37,229 bases of DNA from Sulfurimonas hongkongensis (GTDB taxonomy: Bacteria > Campylobacterota > Campylobacteria > Campylobacterales > Sulfurimonadaceae), in NCBI RefSeq assembly GCF_000445475.1, contig NZ_AUPZ01000019.1, positions 1 to 37,229 of the forward strand, read 5' to 3'. Below are positions 1 to 8,714 of the stretch, in pieces. A model generated the notes under the pieces. The model was given only the letters and a program-made list of their open reading frames with translations. It made no database searches and was not told where the DNA came from. Positions within the stretch are counted from its first letter, which is position 1, and every line of letters starts with the position of its first letter. The position numbers and the translations under genes are program-made.

Positions 1-29
1 ATCACAGTAAACTCCTCTTTATCTATCAT
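1..29 (-). CDS. Start of a leftward gene, cut by the window edge
   Basis: On the minus strand an ATG at 29-27 opens a frame reading MIDKEEFTV before the window ends. A GGAG ribosome-binding site lies about 8 bases upstream of it, inside an AT-rich leader. Nine codons are too few to assign a family. The good ribosome-binding site and open frame make a real gene start plausible, diverging from the GGDEF gene on the right. Confidence 0.45.
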
Positions 30-126
30 ACTTTTACTCCAAATATTTATTTGAAATAAATAGTATCTTCTTTAAATAAAGTGGTACATTTTTAATCTGC
101 GTTACTGGTGTATTTTACCTCTGCGT

Positions 127-897
127 TTGACAGTTAGTAGTGCATTATGTAAAATTAGTGGCTACAAAAAAGATGAGATTATAGGTAAAACTCCAGCTAT
201 TTTTAAAAGCTACGATACAAATGATGAAGTATATAAAACTCTTTGGAACAAGATAAGTAGTGGTCTTGTTTGGAGTGGAGAGTTAAAAAACAAGGCAAAA
301 GATGGCACTTACTACTGGTTAAAAACTACAATCCTTCCAAATTTTGATAGCCACAAAAACATAGAGAGTTATACTTCAATAAGTCAAGACAATACAGATA
401 AAAAGATTATCGAAAAACTATCCCAAACAGATAAACTAACACAGCTCTACAACAGACTCAAACTAGATGAGTATTTAGAGGACGAGTTTAGCAGATTTGA
501 GAGTGGAGTTTATACTTTTTCCATCATGCTTATAGATATAGACAAGTTTAAAGATGTAAACGATACATATGGTCATCAAGTAGGCGATAGCGTACTAATA
601 GAGATGGCGAATATTTTAAAAAAGAAGTGTAGAAAAACGGATATTGTTGGTAGATGGGGTGGTGAAGAATTTCTAGTGATTTGTAGCAACACCAATATTG
701 ATGGAGCTACTATTTATGCTCAAAACCTTAAAGAAGCGGTTGAGAAGTTTTACTTTCATGTAGTTGGACAAAAAACCATTAGCATCGGCGTAACCGAAGT
801 TAAACAAGAAGATACTTTTACAACACTTATACAAAGAGCTGATAAAAATCTATATAAAGCAAAAGAAGATGGAAGAAATAGAGTTGTAGCCATATAA
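127..897 (+). CDS. GGDEF diguanylate cyclase with a partial PAS domain, probably 5'-truncated
   Basis: Predicted to make cyclic-di-GMP from two GTP. Residues 5-90 are PAS-like (ALCKISGYKKDEIIGK and a W-G-E-L-K-N segment). Residues 95-256 form a GGDEF domain with GGEEF at 178-182 and an RKTD product-inhibition site five residues before it, so the cyclase half looks intact. The PAS lacks its usual first strand, and the frame is closed by TAA at 73-75 upstream. The only start available is TTG at 127, without a visible ribosome-binding site. Diguanylate cyclases of this kind normally carry a sensory N-terminus, so the front of the gene seems to be lost. It could be an expressed short cyclase or a remnant. 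It converges on the phosphatase gene with 2 bases between them. Confidence 0.8.
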   Translation: MTVSSALCKISGYKKDEIIGKTPAIFKSYDTNDEVYKTLWNKISSGLVWSGELKNKAKDGTYYWLKTTILPNFDSHKNIESYTSISQDNTDKKIIEKLSQTDKLTQLYNRLKLDEYLEDEFSRFESGVYTFSIMLIDIDKFKDVNDTYGHQVGDSVLIEMANILKKKCRKTDIVGRWGGEEFLVICSNTNIDGATIYAQNLKEAVEKFYFHVVGQKTISIGVTEVKQEDTFTTLIQRADKNLYKAKEDGRNRVVAI

Positions 898-904
898 GGC
901 TACA
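885..904. terminator. Small hairpin at the convergent gene ends
   Basis: TGTAGCC (885-891) and GGCTACA (898-904) form a perfect 7-bp stem with a 6-base loop. It spans the last codons of the GGDEF gene and of the phosphatase gene facing it. No T-run follows on either strand, so an intrinsic terminator is possible but not proven. Confidence 0.35.
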
Positions 905-2720
905 GCTTAAACTCTAAAAGCAACATAGTTATATCATCACTTTGTTCACAATCTTTAGTAAAGTCTGTTATTGATTTTTCCATAAATTGCATTGTTTGGT
1001 TTACGCTCTTCTCTTGTGAGGTAGCCAGAGCATCGCTTACTCTTCTATCTCCAAACTGCTCATCATCTTTTGAAAAAGCCTCTGTAACGCCATCAGTATA
1101 TAAAAAGAGTTTAGAGTTTTTAGTTAAAAAAATTGTCTCATCCCTAAAAGGTAGATTTTCAAAAGCTCCTACAACAGTATTGCCAACTGCTTTGAGCCTT
1201 TTATATTTTCCAGCCTCACTTAGAAGATAAGGTTCATCATGTCCAGCATTAGTGTAGTTTAGCTCTCCGCTTTTTACATTTAATATCCCTAAAAAAAGTG
1301 TAACAAACATATTTGCATCATTGTTAGATGCAATGGTGTTGTTTAGTTTAACAACTATCTCTGATGCAGATAAACCTATGGTTGAATATGCTCTAAGATA
1401 ACTTCTCGTGACCGACATAAACATAGCAGCAGGGACACCTTTACCTGAAACATCCGCAATTAAAAAACAGAGATGCTCCTCATCTATATAAAAAAAGTCA
1501 TAAAAATCTCCACCAACTGCTCTAGCAGGTTTTAGCATCGCACAGAGTCTTATGTTCTCATTTTCAGACAAGCCCTTTGGTAGCATACTTCTTTGGATGG
1601 ACCTTGCAATATCAAGCTCACTATCGATTTTTTGTTGTGCCATAGTAGCTATTCTTAAATCTTTTATATACTTTTTTATAGCTTTTTGCATAGTGTCTAT
1701 TGCCAAAGAGAGTTTGTAAATCTCATCATGGGTTTTTGGAAGAGTTATCTTTTTGTCAAAATCACTCTTTGCTATATCATCTGTTATACGAGTGAGTTCT
1801 CTTAGTGGTTCAGTTACTCTACGAGAGATAAGAGCCATAGTAACTATGAGTAAAATTGCCCCAATAGTAGCTAAAATGATGTGGATTATAGACATATAGT
1901 GCAAAGATGAAAAAAGTTCATCTATAGGAAAGACAATAGCAAGAGTTAGCTTAGTATTTTTAATATTTGCATAGTAAGTCCAGTGCTCTTTTTCTTTTAT
2001 CATTTCATTGTGTTTAACTGGTTTTGTATCATATATTTGCATAATAAGCGCAGGGTCTTTGTGAGCTAAAATTTTATGCTCGTTTGAGAGTATAAAAGCG
2101 TATCCAGAATCAAGTATCTCAATGGCTGAAATCATCTCTTGAATCTTTTTTAAAGTGAGATCAACTGTGAGAATAGCTACAAGTTCTTCTTTATAAAAGA
2201 TAGGATTGCTGTATGTTGCCATCAGCATATCTCCACCACCCTCATCAAAGTATGGCTCACTCCATAGAGGCCCGCTTTGCTCTAGTGGTATTTTGTACCA
2301 CTCTTTTGTAAGGTAGTTATAATCTTTTGAAGCTAAATCTCTATAGTGGATTTCTCCTTTTTCCTTATAATAGTATGGTGAGAAAGGAGTTTTGTAAATC
2401 TTAGTAGGTTTAAAGGCTATAGTTGTACCAAAAAAAGAGTCCTCCTCTTCTAGCATTTTTGTCAATCTCTCTTTAATAGCTGCTTTACTAAAATCGCCTT
2501 CTTGAAAAACTTTTTTTAGTCTTGTGGATGTTTTTTCTGCTTTTGCTATTAGGGCTTCGATTTGGTATCTACTATTTTGCTCCATAAGTTGTGCTTTTTG
2601 TATTGCATCATCTAGGAGTTCTTTTTTTAAAAATAGGTAGCTAACTCCTCCTGTAAAAGCCAAAACAAAAAGAGCAACGGATACAGATGCTAGAGCAAAG
2701 CGTATAGAGATGCTACTCAC
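900..2720 (-). CDS. Membrane sensor with HAMP and SpoIIE/RsbU-type PP2C phosphatase
   Basis: Likely dephosphorylates the STAS antagonist encoded two genes upstream, in response to an extracytoplasmic signal. Order: TM1 at about 8-30, a Cache-like periplasmic sensor at about 35-270 (WSEPYFDEGGG, AILTVDLTLKKIQEMI), TM2 at about 278-298, HAMP at about 300-355 (TEPLRELTRI), then PP2C/SpoIIE at about 370-606. The phosphatase has metal-site motifs GGDFYDFF, IADVSGKGVPAAMF, YTDGVTEA and a terminal SDDITMLLLEF. The start is GTG at 2720, overlapping the stop of the kinase gene (GTGA), which implies translational coupling. Last gene of the seven-gene leftward operon. The fold and domain order match RsbU-like sensor phosphatases closely; the signal sensed is unknown. 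Confidence 0.9.
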   Translation of the reverse strand: MSSISIRFALASVSVALFVLAFTGGVSYLFLKKELLDDAIQKAQLMEQNSRYQIEALIAKAEKTSTRLKKVFQEGDFSKAAIKERLTKMLEEEDSFFGTTIAFKPTKIYKTPFSPYYYKEKGEIHYRDLASKDYNYLTKEWYKIPLEQSGPLWSEPYFDEGGGDMLMATYSNPIFYKEELVAILTVDLTLKKIQEMISAIEILDSGYAFILSNEHKILAHKDPALIMQIYDTKPVKHNEMIKEKEHWTYYANIKNTKLTLAIVFPIDELFSSLHYMSIIHIILATIGAILLIVTMALISRRVTEPLRELTRITDDIAKSDFDKKITLPKTHDEIYKLSLAIDTMQKAIKKYIKDLRIATMAQQKIDSELDIARSIQRSMLPKGLSENENIRLCAMLKPARAVGGDFYDFFYIDEEHLCFLIADVSGKGVPAAMFMSVTRSYLRAYSTIGLSASEIVVKLNNTIASNNDANMFVTLFLGILNVKSGELNYTNAGHDEPYLLSEAGKYKRLKAVGNTVVGAFENLPFRDETIFLTKNSKLFLYTDGVTEAFSKDDEQFGDRRVSDALATSQEKSVNQTMQFMEKSITDFTKDCEQSDDITMLLLEFKL

Positions 2721-3106
2721 AGACTAAGCCTTAAAACATTTAAACCATCTTTTTGCTCATACTCTAAGTTTGGTGCATATTTTTTTACTAAATATATACC
2801 TAAACCTCCAAGCTCTCTCTCCTCAATCTCGGCATCTATATTTGGGTCTTTATAGTCTTGAAGATTAAAAGCTTTTGAATTATCTCTATACTCCATCACA
2901 AATCCACTCTTTTTATCAGACTCTATCTCAAGAGTTATCAAAGGAGTTCTATCTTCAAAATCAGCATGGCGGACTAAGTTTGTAAGCAACTCTTCACAGA
3001 TAAACATCACTTTAAATTTCATCTTTTTATCAGCACCTTCAAGATACTCTTCTATTTTTAAAAGGGTGTCTTCTAACTGATTTAATCCCATCCTAAATGT
3101 AGCCAT
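2717..3106 (-). CDS. RsbW/SpoIIAB-like anti-sigma-type serine kinase (HATPase_c)
   Basis: A 129-residue stand-alone GHKL ATPase of the serine-kinase/anti-sigma class, expected to phosphorylate the neighbouring STAS protein and to bind a target when the STAS protein is phosphorylated. The N-box is EELLTNLVRHA, the G1 box YRDNSKAFN and the G2 box ELGGLGIYLVKK. The length is typical for RsbW-like proteins. It lies 3 bases after the STAS gene and overlaps the phosphatase gene, giving the classic partner-switching trio. No sigma-factor gene is nearby, so its target is unknown and may be an enzyme or the ATPase-GNAT fusion of the same operon. Confidence 0.88.
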   Translation of the reverse strand: MATFRMGLNQLEDTLLKIEEYLEGADKKMKFKVMFICEELLTNLVRHADFEDRTPLITLEIESDKKSGFVMEYRDNSKAFNLQDYKDPNIDAEIEERELGGLGIYLVKKYAPNLEYEQKDGLNVLRLSL

Positions 3107-3109
3107 AAT

Positions 3110-3436
3110 TTAGGCCAGAGCCTCTTGCTTTGTCTCAAACGACTCTATAAAGTTGTCAAAACCAGATAAAAAAAAGACATCCTTAACCATCTCTTCCATT
3201 CCAAATACCCTATATTGGATACCTTCTTTTTTGGAAGTTTTAGCACCAGCTAAAAGGACTTGAAGTCCTGAGCTTGAGAGAAAGCTAACCCCACTTAAAT
3301 CTAACAAACAAGACTCTGGCTTATCTTCTAGTAGTCTTGCGAGTTCTAAGCCAAATTTTGGTGCATTAAAAGTATCTAGTTTTCCACTAGGTGCAACTAT
3401 AAGAGTTTTTTCTTCTACAAAAGATTTTACTTCCAT
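3110..3436 (-). CDS. STAS-domain anti-anti-sigma-type antagonist (SpoIIAA/RsbV-like)
   Basis: A 108-residue single STAS domain. The core reads LLDLSGVSFLSSSGLQVLL; the serines of the SSSG segment are where SpoIIAA/RsbV proteins are phosphorylated by the partner kinase and dephosphorylated by the PP2C phosphatase. Both expected partners are encoded directly downstream, 3 bases away and then overlapping. ATG start at 3436. The family role is a reversible switch that frees whatever the kinase holds. Here the output is likely to concern the acyl-activating enzymes encoded upstream in the operon, which is inference from linkage only. Confidence 0.88.
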   Translation of the reverse strand: MEVKSFVEEKTLIVAPSGKLDTFNAPKFGLELARLLEDKPESCLLDLSGVSFLSSSGLQVLLAGAKTSKKEGIQYRVFGMEEMVKDVFFLSGFDNFIESFETKQEALA

Positions 3437-3439
3437 TTT

Positions 3440-4942
3440 TTATCCTTCATCTATTTGATTGTTATCTTGTGCGCAAACATAATCTCTTAACTCTTTTGCT
3501 AATGGTGTATAGCTGTGGATAAGAGAGTAGTCAAATTTTATGTTGTTTATAAACTGAAATATTAAAGCGTTATCATGATGATAGTATGGAAATATCCCAG
3601 AAAACAGGTAGCCCATATCTTCAAGTTTTTCTATTAAATCCAGAGAGTTTTCATCTTCTAAATCTAGATATAAGTAGATGATGTCTATCTTGGCAATAGA
3701 GAATTTTTTTGTTAGATATTTTACTAACTCTAATGCATCAGATGCTATACTTTTAATAACTATCTCCGCAATGTTTAGTGCAGATATTATAGTATCTGTT
3801 AGTTCAGTCTTAACTGCTGTTTTCGCCCATTTATTTGGGCTTTTTTGTATAGCTTTGGTGCCGATTCCATTATAGAGTTTTTTTATCATCCCCTCATGTT
3901 TTTTTGGCATAAAGAGCTCAACGGCGGACTCTTTTTTTAGGGCGTTATAGCTTATAATAGTTGACTCTCTTTGAGTTAAATTATTGGTAATATTTTTAAA
4001 TGAAACATCAGAACCAGCATAACCAACCAAAAGAGCTACATCACTAAAGCCATACTTAACACAGATCTTTTGCGTAAACTCATGGTTAGTAACTGAGTGT
4101 GAGAAGATGCCATGATATGAAGAGTTCTTTGCTTTACTCATTATCTTTGAAATTAGCTCACTCATAATGCCTTGTCCACGAAACACAGGGTCGCTAATAG
4201 CCATCCCCCACTCACTTATCTTTGCACCATCAAATGGCTGCATCAAAGCGATATGCCCAATAACTCTATTTTGCTGTGAGATTGCAACTTTAGATATAAG
4301 AGAATTTTCTTCTATCTTTTTGACAAGTCTATCTGGGTAGTAAACCATATCATTTGGATAGGAGTAGCCATAAGTTTTATAAAAAAGACGAGAGATGCCA
4401 GTTATATCTCCACCTATTGGCACTCTAATGAGTTTAAAATTATCCTCTTTTGTTATAAGCTCTGGCTCTGATTCTTCTTGGATTCTTTTGTTGGATGCGT
4501 AGATTGTCATCTCTATGGAGCGACCATCTTTTCCTTTGTTTATATAACTATATTTATCTAAAAGTCTATGAATTACAAAATCACTAAGCGCACTTATATC
4601 ATCCCCATCAACCTTTGCAAGAGACTCAAAGGAGACATCTTTTACCATATCATCAAGGCTCTGATCGATTTTTTTAAAAGGATTTTTAGGGATGCCATTA
4701 TCGGAGATAGTGACCTTTAGTCCAGATGCTATATGTGTGATTTCAACTTCTATATCTTCTTCACTACCATACTCAAAATCAAAAGAGATGCTGTTTTGCA
4801 GGCTCTCTTCAAGGGCATAAGAGATTTTTTGTCTCTCTTTTTTGTTGAGACCCACAATCGAGCCGATGGAGTTTAGATACTCAACCAAAGGCTCTATAGA
4901 GTCAAAATTATTTTTAATAATAACCTTACTTGTTTTGTACAT
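3440..4942 (-). CDS. Fusion of HATPase_c (RsbW-like) and GNAT acetyltransferase domains
   Basis: A 500-residue two-part protein. Residues about 1-140 are a GHKL ATPase of the anti-sigma type (N-box ALEESLQNSISFDF, G1 box TISDNGIPKNPF). Residues about 165-320 are a GNAT N-acyltransferase with the acyl-CoA loop PVFRGQGIMSEL and a downstream KYGF motif. The last 180 residues (YLFSGIFPYYHHDNALIF) resemble C-terminal extensions of some GNAT enzymes. The gene lies 1 base after a PaaK-like gene and 3 bases before the STAS gene, so it sits at the joint between the chemistry and signalling halves of the operon. A plausible reading is that the STAS switch controls an acyl transfer through the ATPase domain. 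The GNAT substrate is unknown. Confidence 0.82.
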   Translation of the reverse strand: MYKTSKVIIKNNFDSIEPLVEYLNSIGSIVGLNKKERQKISYALEESLQNSISFDFEYGSEEDIEVEITHIASGLKVTISDNGIPKNPFKKIDQSLDDMVKDVSFESLAKVDGDDISALSDFVIHRLLDKYSYINKGKDGRSIEMTIYASNKRIQEESEPELITKEDNFKLIRVPIGGDITGISRLFYKTYGYSYPNDMVYYPDRLVKKIEENSLISKVAISQQNRVIGHIALMQPFDGAKISEWGMAISDPVFRGQGIMSELISKIMSKAKNSSYHGIFSHSVTNHEFTQKICVKYGFSDVALLVGYAGSDVSFKNITNNLTQRESTIISYNALKKESAVELFMPKKHEGMIKKLYNGIGTKAIQKSPNKWAKTAVKTELTDTIISALNIAEIVIKSIASDALELVKYLTKKFSIAKIDIIYLYLDLEDENSLDLIEKLEDMGYLFSGIFPYYHHDNALIFQFINNIKFDYSLIHSYTPLAKELRDYVCAQDNNQIDEG

Positions 4943-4943
4943 A

Positions 4944-6209
4944 TTAAGAGTTCAGTCTTTTGTCTAAAATTCTTTTTGTTTTACCTGTTCTAGGATTTTT
5001 CTCTAAGGCATCTGCATCACACCATTCAATAGTTATAGGATGAATTATATTGTTGCTAAGGAGCTCTTTAAACATACTCCTTTGCTCGTAAAGATACGCT
5101 ATGATTTTCTTTGAAAGAGCCTCTGCATCTGATGGCATAAGTGCAGGAGTAGCCTTTATAACTGCCCTATCTTTTTTCTCATCATGAGTTACAAGTAGCT
5201 GAAAGCTTAACACTTGAACCTCATCACTAAAATGTTTTAACACATCCATAATATCTTGGGCATAGAGTGTAGCAGGTCCTATTCTAGCACCCTCTTGTGA
5301 GCGACCAAGAATTTTAAACCTTCTATCTTTAACTCCCTCATCCTCGCACCACATAGCCATATCTCCAACAGGATAACGAATGAGTGGCATTAGTTTTCTA
5401 TTTAGGTTTGTAACTAAAAGCACACCTGCTCTGTTTACTTCATCTATCACATCTCCTGTATCTTCATCAACTATCTCCATAATAGTACTCTCATCAAATA
5501 CTCTATGCTCGCCATTTTGGCAAGTCGCAGCGTCAAAGTAGCCAAGCTCTCCACCATCTACAGATGCATAAAGAACTGAGTGCACTTTTATATCGCCAAA
5601 CTCCTCTTTAATAAGCTCAAGTTGGTCATCATAAAATGACTCTCCACCAAAGAGTATAAGGTCAATATTAAGCTTTATATCTTTGTGTGTTTGAAGATAC
5701 GAAACTATACTCATAATGCTTGTTGGCACACCTGCTATAACATTTATGTTTAATTTTTCAAGCATCTCCACTATGACTGAAGTCTCTGTTTGTCCAGCTA
5801 TTGGGTAACTCACACCAATGTCGGCACACTTTACAAGGTCTGTAACATAGATAAAAGATGCGTAAAGTTCTCCTGCATAAAAGATGTTTGCGATGCGATC
5901 ACCTTGTTTGACTCCGTTTTGTCTAAAGCCTCGTCCTGAGACCTCTGTAAAGTTATCCCACTCTTTTGCAGTGAAGTAGGAGTATTTAGGGTTGCCCGAA
6001 GTTCCTCCACTTTTAAAGACTATTCCGCTCTCATGTTTAGATGTAAGAACTCCCTCGCCAAAGTTCTCATTTGCTCTCCAAAACTCTTTTTGCTCTACTA
6101 TAGGATATTTTGAGATATCATCACAATCCTCTTCTACATCCCTATAGTGCTCTGCATAATATGGCGAATTTTTACGGACAAAGTTCACATGTTCTAAAAA
6201 TCTTTTCAT
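4944..6209 (-). CDS. PaaK/LuxE-like adenylate-forming ligase
   Basis: A 421-residue member of the phenylacetate-CoA ligase/coenzyme F390 synthetase branch of the adenylate-forming (ANL) superfamily, which activates carboxylic acids as acyl-AMP. The nucleotide loop SGGTSGNPK is at 67-75; later come LILFGGESF, a YASVDGGELGY segment and LMPLIRYPVGDMAMW, corresponding to the adenylation core. Unlike full PaaK, no ordinary thiolation partner is obvious. It overlaps the upstream fusion gene by 4 bases and its C-terminal neighbour in the fusion protein is a homologue (compare SGGSSGKPT), suggesting duplication. Substrate not predictable from the sequence. The alternative is a LuxE-type acyl transferase. 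Confidence 0.82.
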   Translation of the reverse strand: MKRFLEHVNFVRKNSPYYAEHYRDVEEDCDDISKYPIVEQKEFWRANENFGEGVLTSKHESGIVFKSGGTSGNPKYSYFTAKEWDNFTEVSGRGFRQNGVKQGDRIANIFYAGELYASFIYVTDLVKCADIGVSYPIAGQTETSVIVEMLEKLNINVIAGVPTSIMSIVSYLQTHKDIKLNIDLILFGGESFYDDQLELIKEEFGDIKVHSVLYASVDGGELGYFDAATCQNGEHRVFDESTIMEIVDEDTGDVIDEVNRAGVLLVTNLNRKLMPLIRYPVGDMAMWCEDEGVKDRRFKILGRSQEGARIGPATLYAQDIMDVLKHFSDEVQVLSFQLLVTHDEKKDRAVIKATPALMPSDAEALSKKIIAYLYEQRSMFKELLSNNIIHPITIEWCDADALEKNPRTGKTKRILDKRLNS

Positions 6210-8713
6210 TTTGATATCCTCTTATCTATGATATGCTTTATCTTGCCTGAGTGAGTTACAGCTTCAAAGGTGTTAGCATCTACTAAAAGAGTCTCAAACT
6301 TCAAACCTAGCTCATTGCAACTAAGATCTAAATCTGTATAATTATCTAATAAATAAGCACTTATTTTATCTCCACTCACACCAATACTATCTTCAACTTT
6401 AAGTGTAAGTTTCATATCAATTCCCTCATTGGTTAAGAGGATTTGAGAGACTCCACTATAGCCAAAGCCATCTTCGAGATACTCTGTAAACTTATTAAAA
6501 TGCAGGAATGGGCCACCAGCTTTAAAAACATCACTACTTCTTCCTTGAAGCGTATATTTTGTCTCAACTCGTCCACACGAACAAAGCTCTTTGTTTATAA
6601 AACCAGTATCGCCTATCTCATATCGTAGTATATTTTGACCTTTTCTCTTTTTAGAGCTAAAGATAAGTCTTCCACTCTCTCCATGGGGCACCTTTACTTC
6701 ACTATCAAGTTCAAAGATCTCAAGCTCTTGGATGGATGAGAGTAGATGATACTCATTTGATTCACAATCACTACATTGATACCCAAGTGGACCAGCATCG
6801 TTGCTTCCATAAGCAGCAGCACGAACTAGCTCAACTCCAAACTCAGATTTTAGATACTCTATCTGCTCCTGTGGAAAGTGGTCTCCGCCAAAGAAGAGTT
6901 TTTTTACCACTTTATGCTCTCTAAAGAGCTCTTTGTTATCTGCAAATAGCTTCATAATCAAAGTAGGAAGACTTAAAATCGAGTTTATCTTATGTTCAAC
7001 GATAAGCTGGCCAACCACTTCAGTATCTTCCATAATCCCCATAGGATAGTGTGGAACTTTTAGATACTCTAAAATAGTATGAAAACTCAAAAATCCACCA
7101 TATAGATGCCCAGCTGCAAACATATTTATAACACTATCTCTTTTAGGGTCAAGTCCAGCGCTATAAAGGCCATAAGCAGTAGCCCTCATTTGTGCATGGT
7201 AATCCTCATAAGTATAGTAAGCGTAAGTAGGTTTACCAGATGAACCACCACTCTTTACTACTAGATCTATATACTCTTTTGGAACTTCTAAAGATTGAAA
7301 TCTCTCTTTATTCATTATAGGTATATTGGTTAAATCTCTTGTATAAGAGCCTTCAAACTCTCTAAAACTCGCAACTCTATCTAACTCATCACCTAAAAGC
7401 AAAGAGATTTTTTTCATAAATGATGGCAGAGCATAAACACCATCATGAGGTTCGCCAATATAGCCATCATGCATATGTCCAGCTTCTCTAATCCTTAAAC
7501 ACCCTGCTCCAAAAAGTCTCCTTGAGAGTTCAACTACCCTCTCTCTTGGAGCTACGAGCGCTGCAGTTTGGAGGTAACTCTTCATTGGATGCAACACTGA
7601 TATAATCTCATCCGCTTCAAGTGGCTTTATAAGTATGGTTCTAAAAAGAGGCGATACTCCTAAGCTTTTTCGCTTGTCAGCTATAACAGACCAGCTAAAA
7701 TCTTTTGCTCGCAGTACATAAGTAAGTCCCAAAGCCTCCTCAGTTTTAGCGATGCTAAGAACTGTGCTAATCTCAGCCTCAGCTCCACTACTAGGCGTAG
7801 TTCTTGGCATCGTAGGTGATACTTCTCCTAAGACAGTTGCAAAGCTATCTGCAAAGTTTTTTAACACTTCAAAATCAGAACTCTCCACAAAAATATCTTG
7901 AGGACTAGAACATGCGTTTTGATCTAAGAGACAGATATCCTCTGCTACTTGTCTCATAGCATCTCTATCTTGCATCTTCTCTTTTGCAAAGTAAGCAAAA
8001 GATATTTTATGTCCCCAAGCTACAAATCTTACACCTTGAGGAGTCATATTTTGCACACTTTTTATCGCCTCTTCACTTCCCCAAGCGGAAACTACATCTG
8101 CCGAGTCTATGATTTGTTGGAGTAGCTCTTTTTGTTTTGAAGAGACTTCTAGGATGATAATATAAGGCTTTAGTAACTCTTTTGTATCAAACTCTAAAAA
8201 GGCTTCTAAAAAGAGTTGAGGGAGTCGGTTTTGATTTATCGAAGTTTTTAAGATGTTTATATTTCCACTTAAGAGTCCCTCAAACACGCAAAGCACGCCA
8301 ACAGTAAAAACATTTGTAGGAGCGATATGAACAAGTGTTCCTAGTGGCATCCAAGATTCAAAGTGTTCCTCTTTCATAGAAGTTCTCTCAATTACAAAAG
8401 GGTTTGAACTCCCAAGTTCAGCGATAAGTTTTTCCTCTAGGCCATCTTTAGAGATAAAACTGGTGATGCTACCTAGCATCGCCTCTGCTTTTGCTCTTGA
8501 AGCATCTTGTGTCTTCATAGCGAGCTTTACAAACTTCTCAAAAAGTTCACCACGAGATGAGAGTTCTTCATGCATCTTTTGCGAAATTTCCAAAAGATAC
8601 TCTAGGGGAAATGCTCTGCCTAAAACTGGTTCTATAAAACTTGTGATATTTTCAATATTGTTTAAAAGAGTCTCATCACTTATCCACTCTCCCTGCCATA
8701 AATGTTTTTGCAT
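6206..8713 (-). CDS. LuxC-like acyl reductase fused to a PaaK/LuxE-like adenylating domain
   Basis: An 835-residue fusion. Residues about 20-440 are LuxC-like: the reductase of the bacterial luciferase fatty acid reductase complex, which reduces an acyl thioester to the aldehyde with NADPH. The motif LLDQNACSSPQ places the nucleophilic Cys at 268, matching the LuxC active site. Residues about 460-835 are a PaaK-like adenylate-forming domain with loop SGGSSGKPT at 488-496, FFGGDHF, a cysteine pair CSDC and another CSCGR, and a conserved RYEIGDTGF. In Vibrio LuxC and the LuxE synthetase are separate; here activation and reduction are joined in one chain. One base separates it from luxE. The predicted product is a fatty or other aldehyde; the acyl substrate is unknown. 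Confidence 0.87.
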   Translation of the reverse strand: MQKHLWQGEWISDETLLNNIENITSFIEPVLGRAFPLEYLLEISQKMHEELSSRGELFEKFVKLAMKTQDASRAKAEAMLGSITSFISKDGLEEKLIAELGSSNPFVIERTSMKEEHFESWMPLGTLVHIAPTNVFTVGVLCVFEGLLSGNINILKTSINQNRLPQLFLEAFLEFDTKELLKPYIIILEVSSKQKELLQQIIDSADVVSAWGSEEAIKSVQNMTPQGVRFVAWGHKISFAYFAKEKMQDRDAMRQVAEDICLLDQNACSSPQDIFVESSDFEVLKNFADSFATVLGEVSPTMPRTTPSSGAEAEISTVLSIAKTEEALGLTYVLRAKDFSWSVIADKRKSLGVSPLFRTILIKPLEADEIISVLHPMKSYLQTAALVAPRERVVELSRRLFGAGCLRIREAGHMHDGYIGEPHDGVYALPSFMKKISLLLGDELDRVASFREFEGSYTRDLTNIPIMNKERFQSLEVPKEYIDLVVKSGGSSGKPTYAYYTYEDYHAQMRATAYGLYSAGLDPKRDSVINMFAAGHLYGGFLSFHTILEYLKVPHYPMGIMEDTEVVGQLIVEHKINSILSLPTLIMKLFADNKELFREHKVVKKLFFGGDHFPQEQIEYLKSEFGVELVRAAAYGSNDAGPLGYQCSDCESNEYHLLSSIQELEIFELDSEVKVPHGESGRLIFSSKKRKGQNILRYEIGDTGFINKELCSCGRVETKYTLQGRSSDVFKAGGPFLHFNKFTEYLEDGFGYSGVSQILLTNEGIDMKLTLKVEDSIGVSGDKISAYLLDNYTDLDLSCNELGLKFETLLVDANTFEAVTHSGKIKHIIDKRISK

Positions 8714-8714
8714 C

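Noticed and set aside
2717-3436. A classic sigma-factor control module
   Set aside because: No sigma factor gene is in or near the operon, so naming a sigma target would be guessing.
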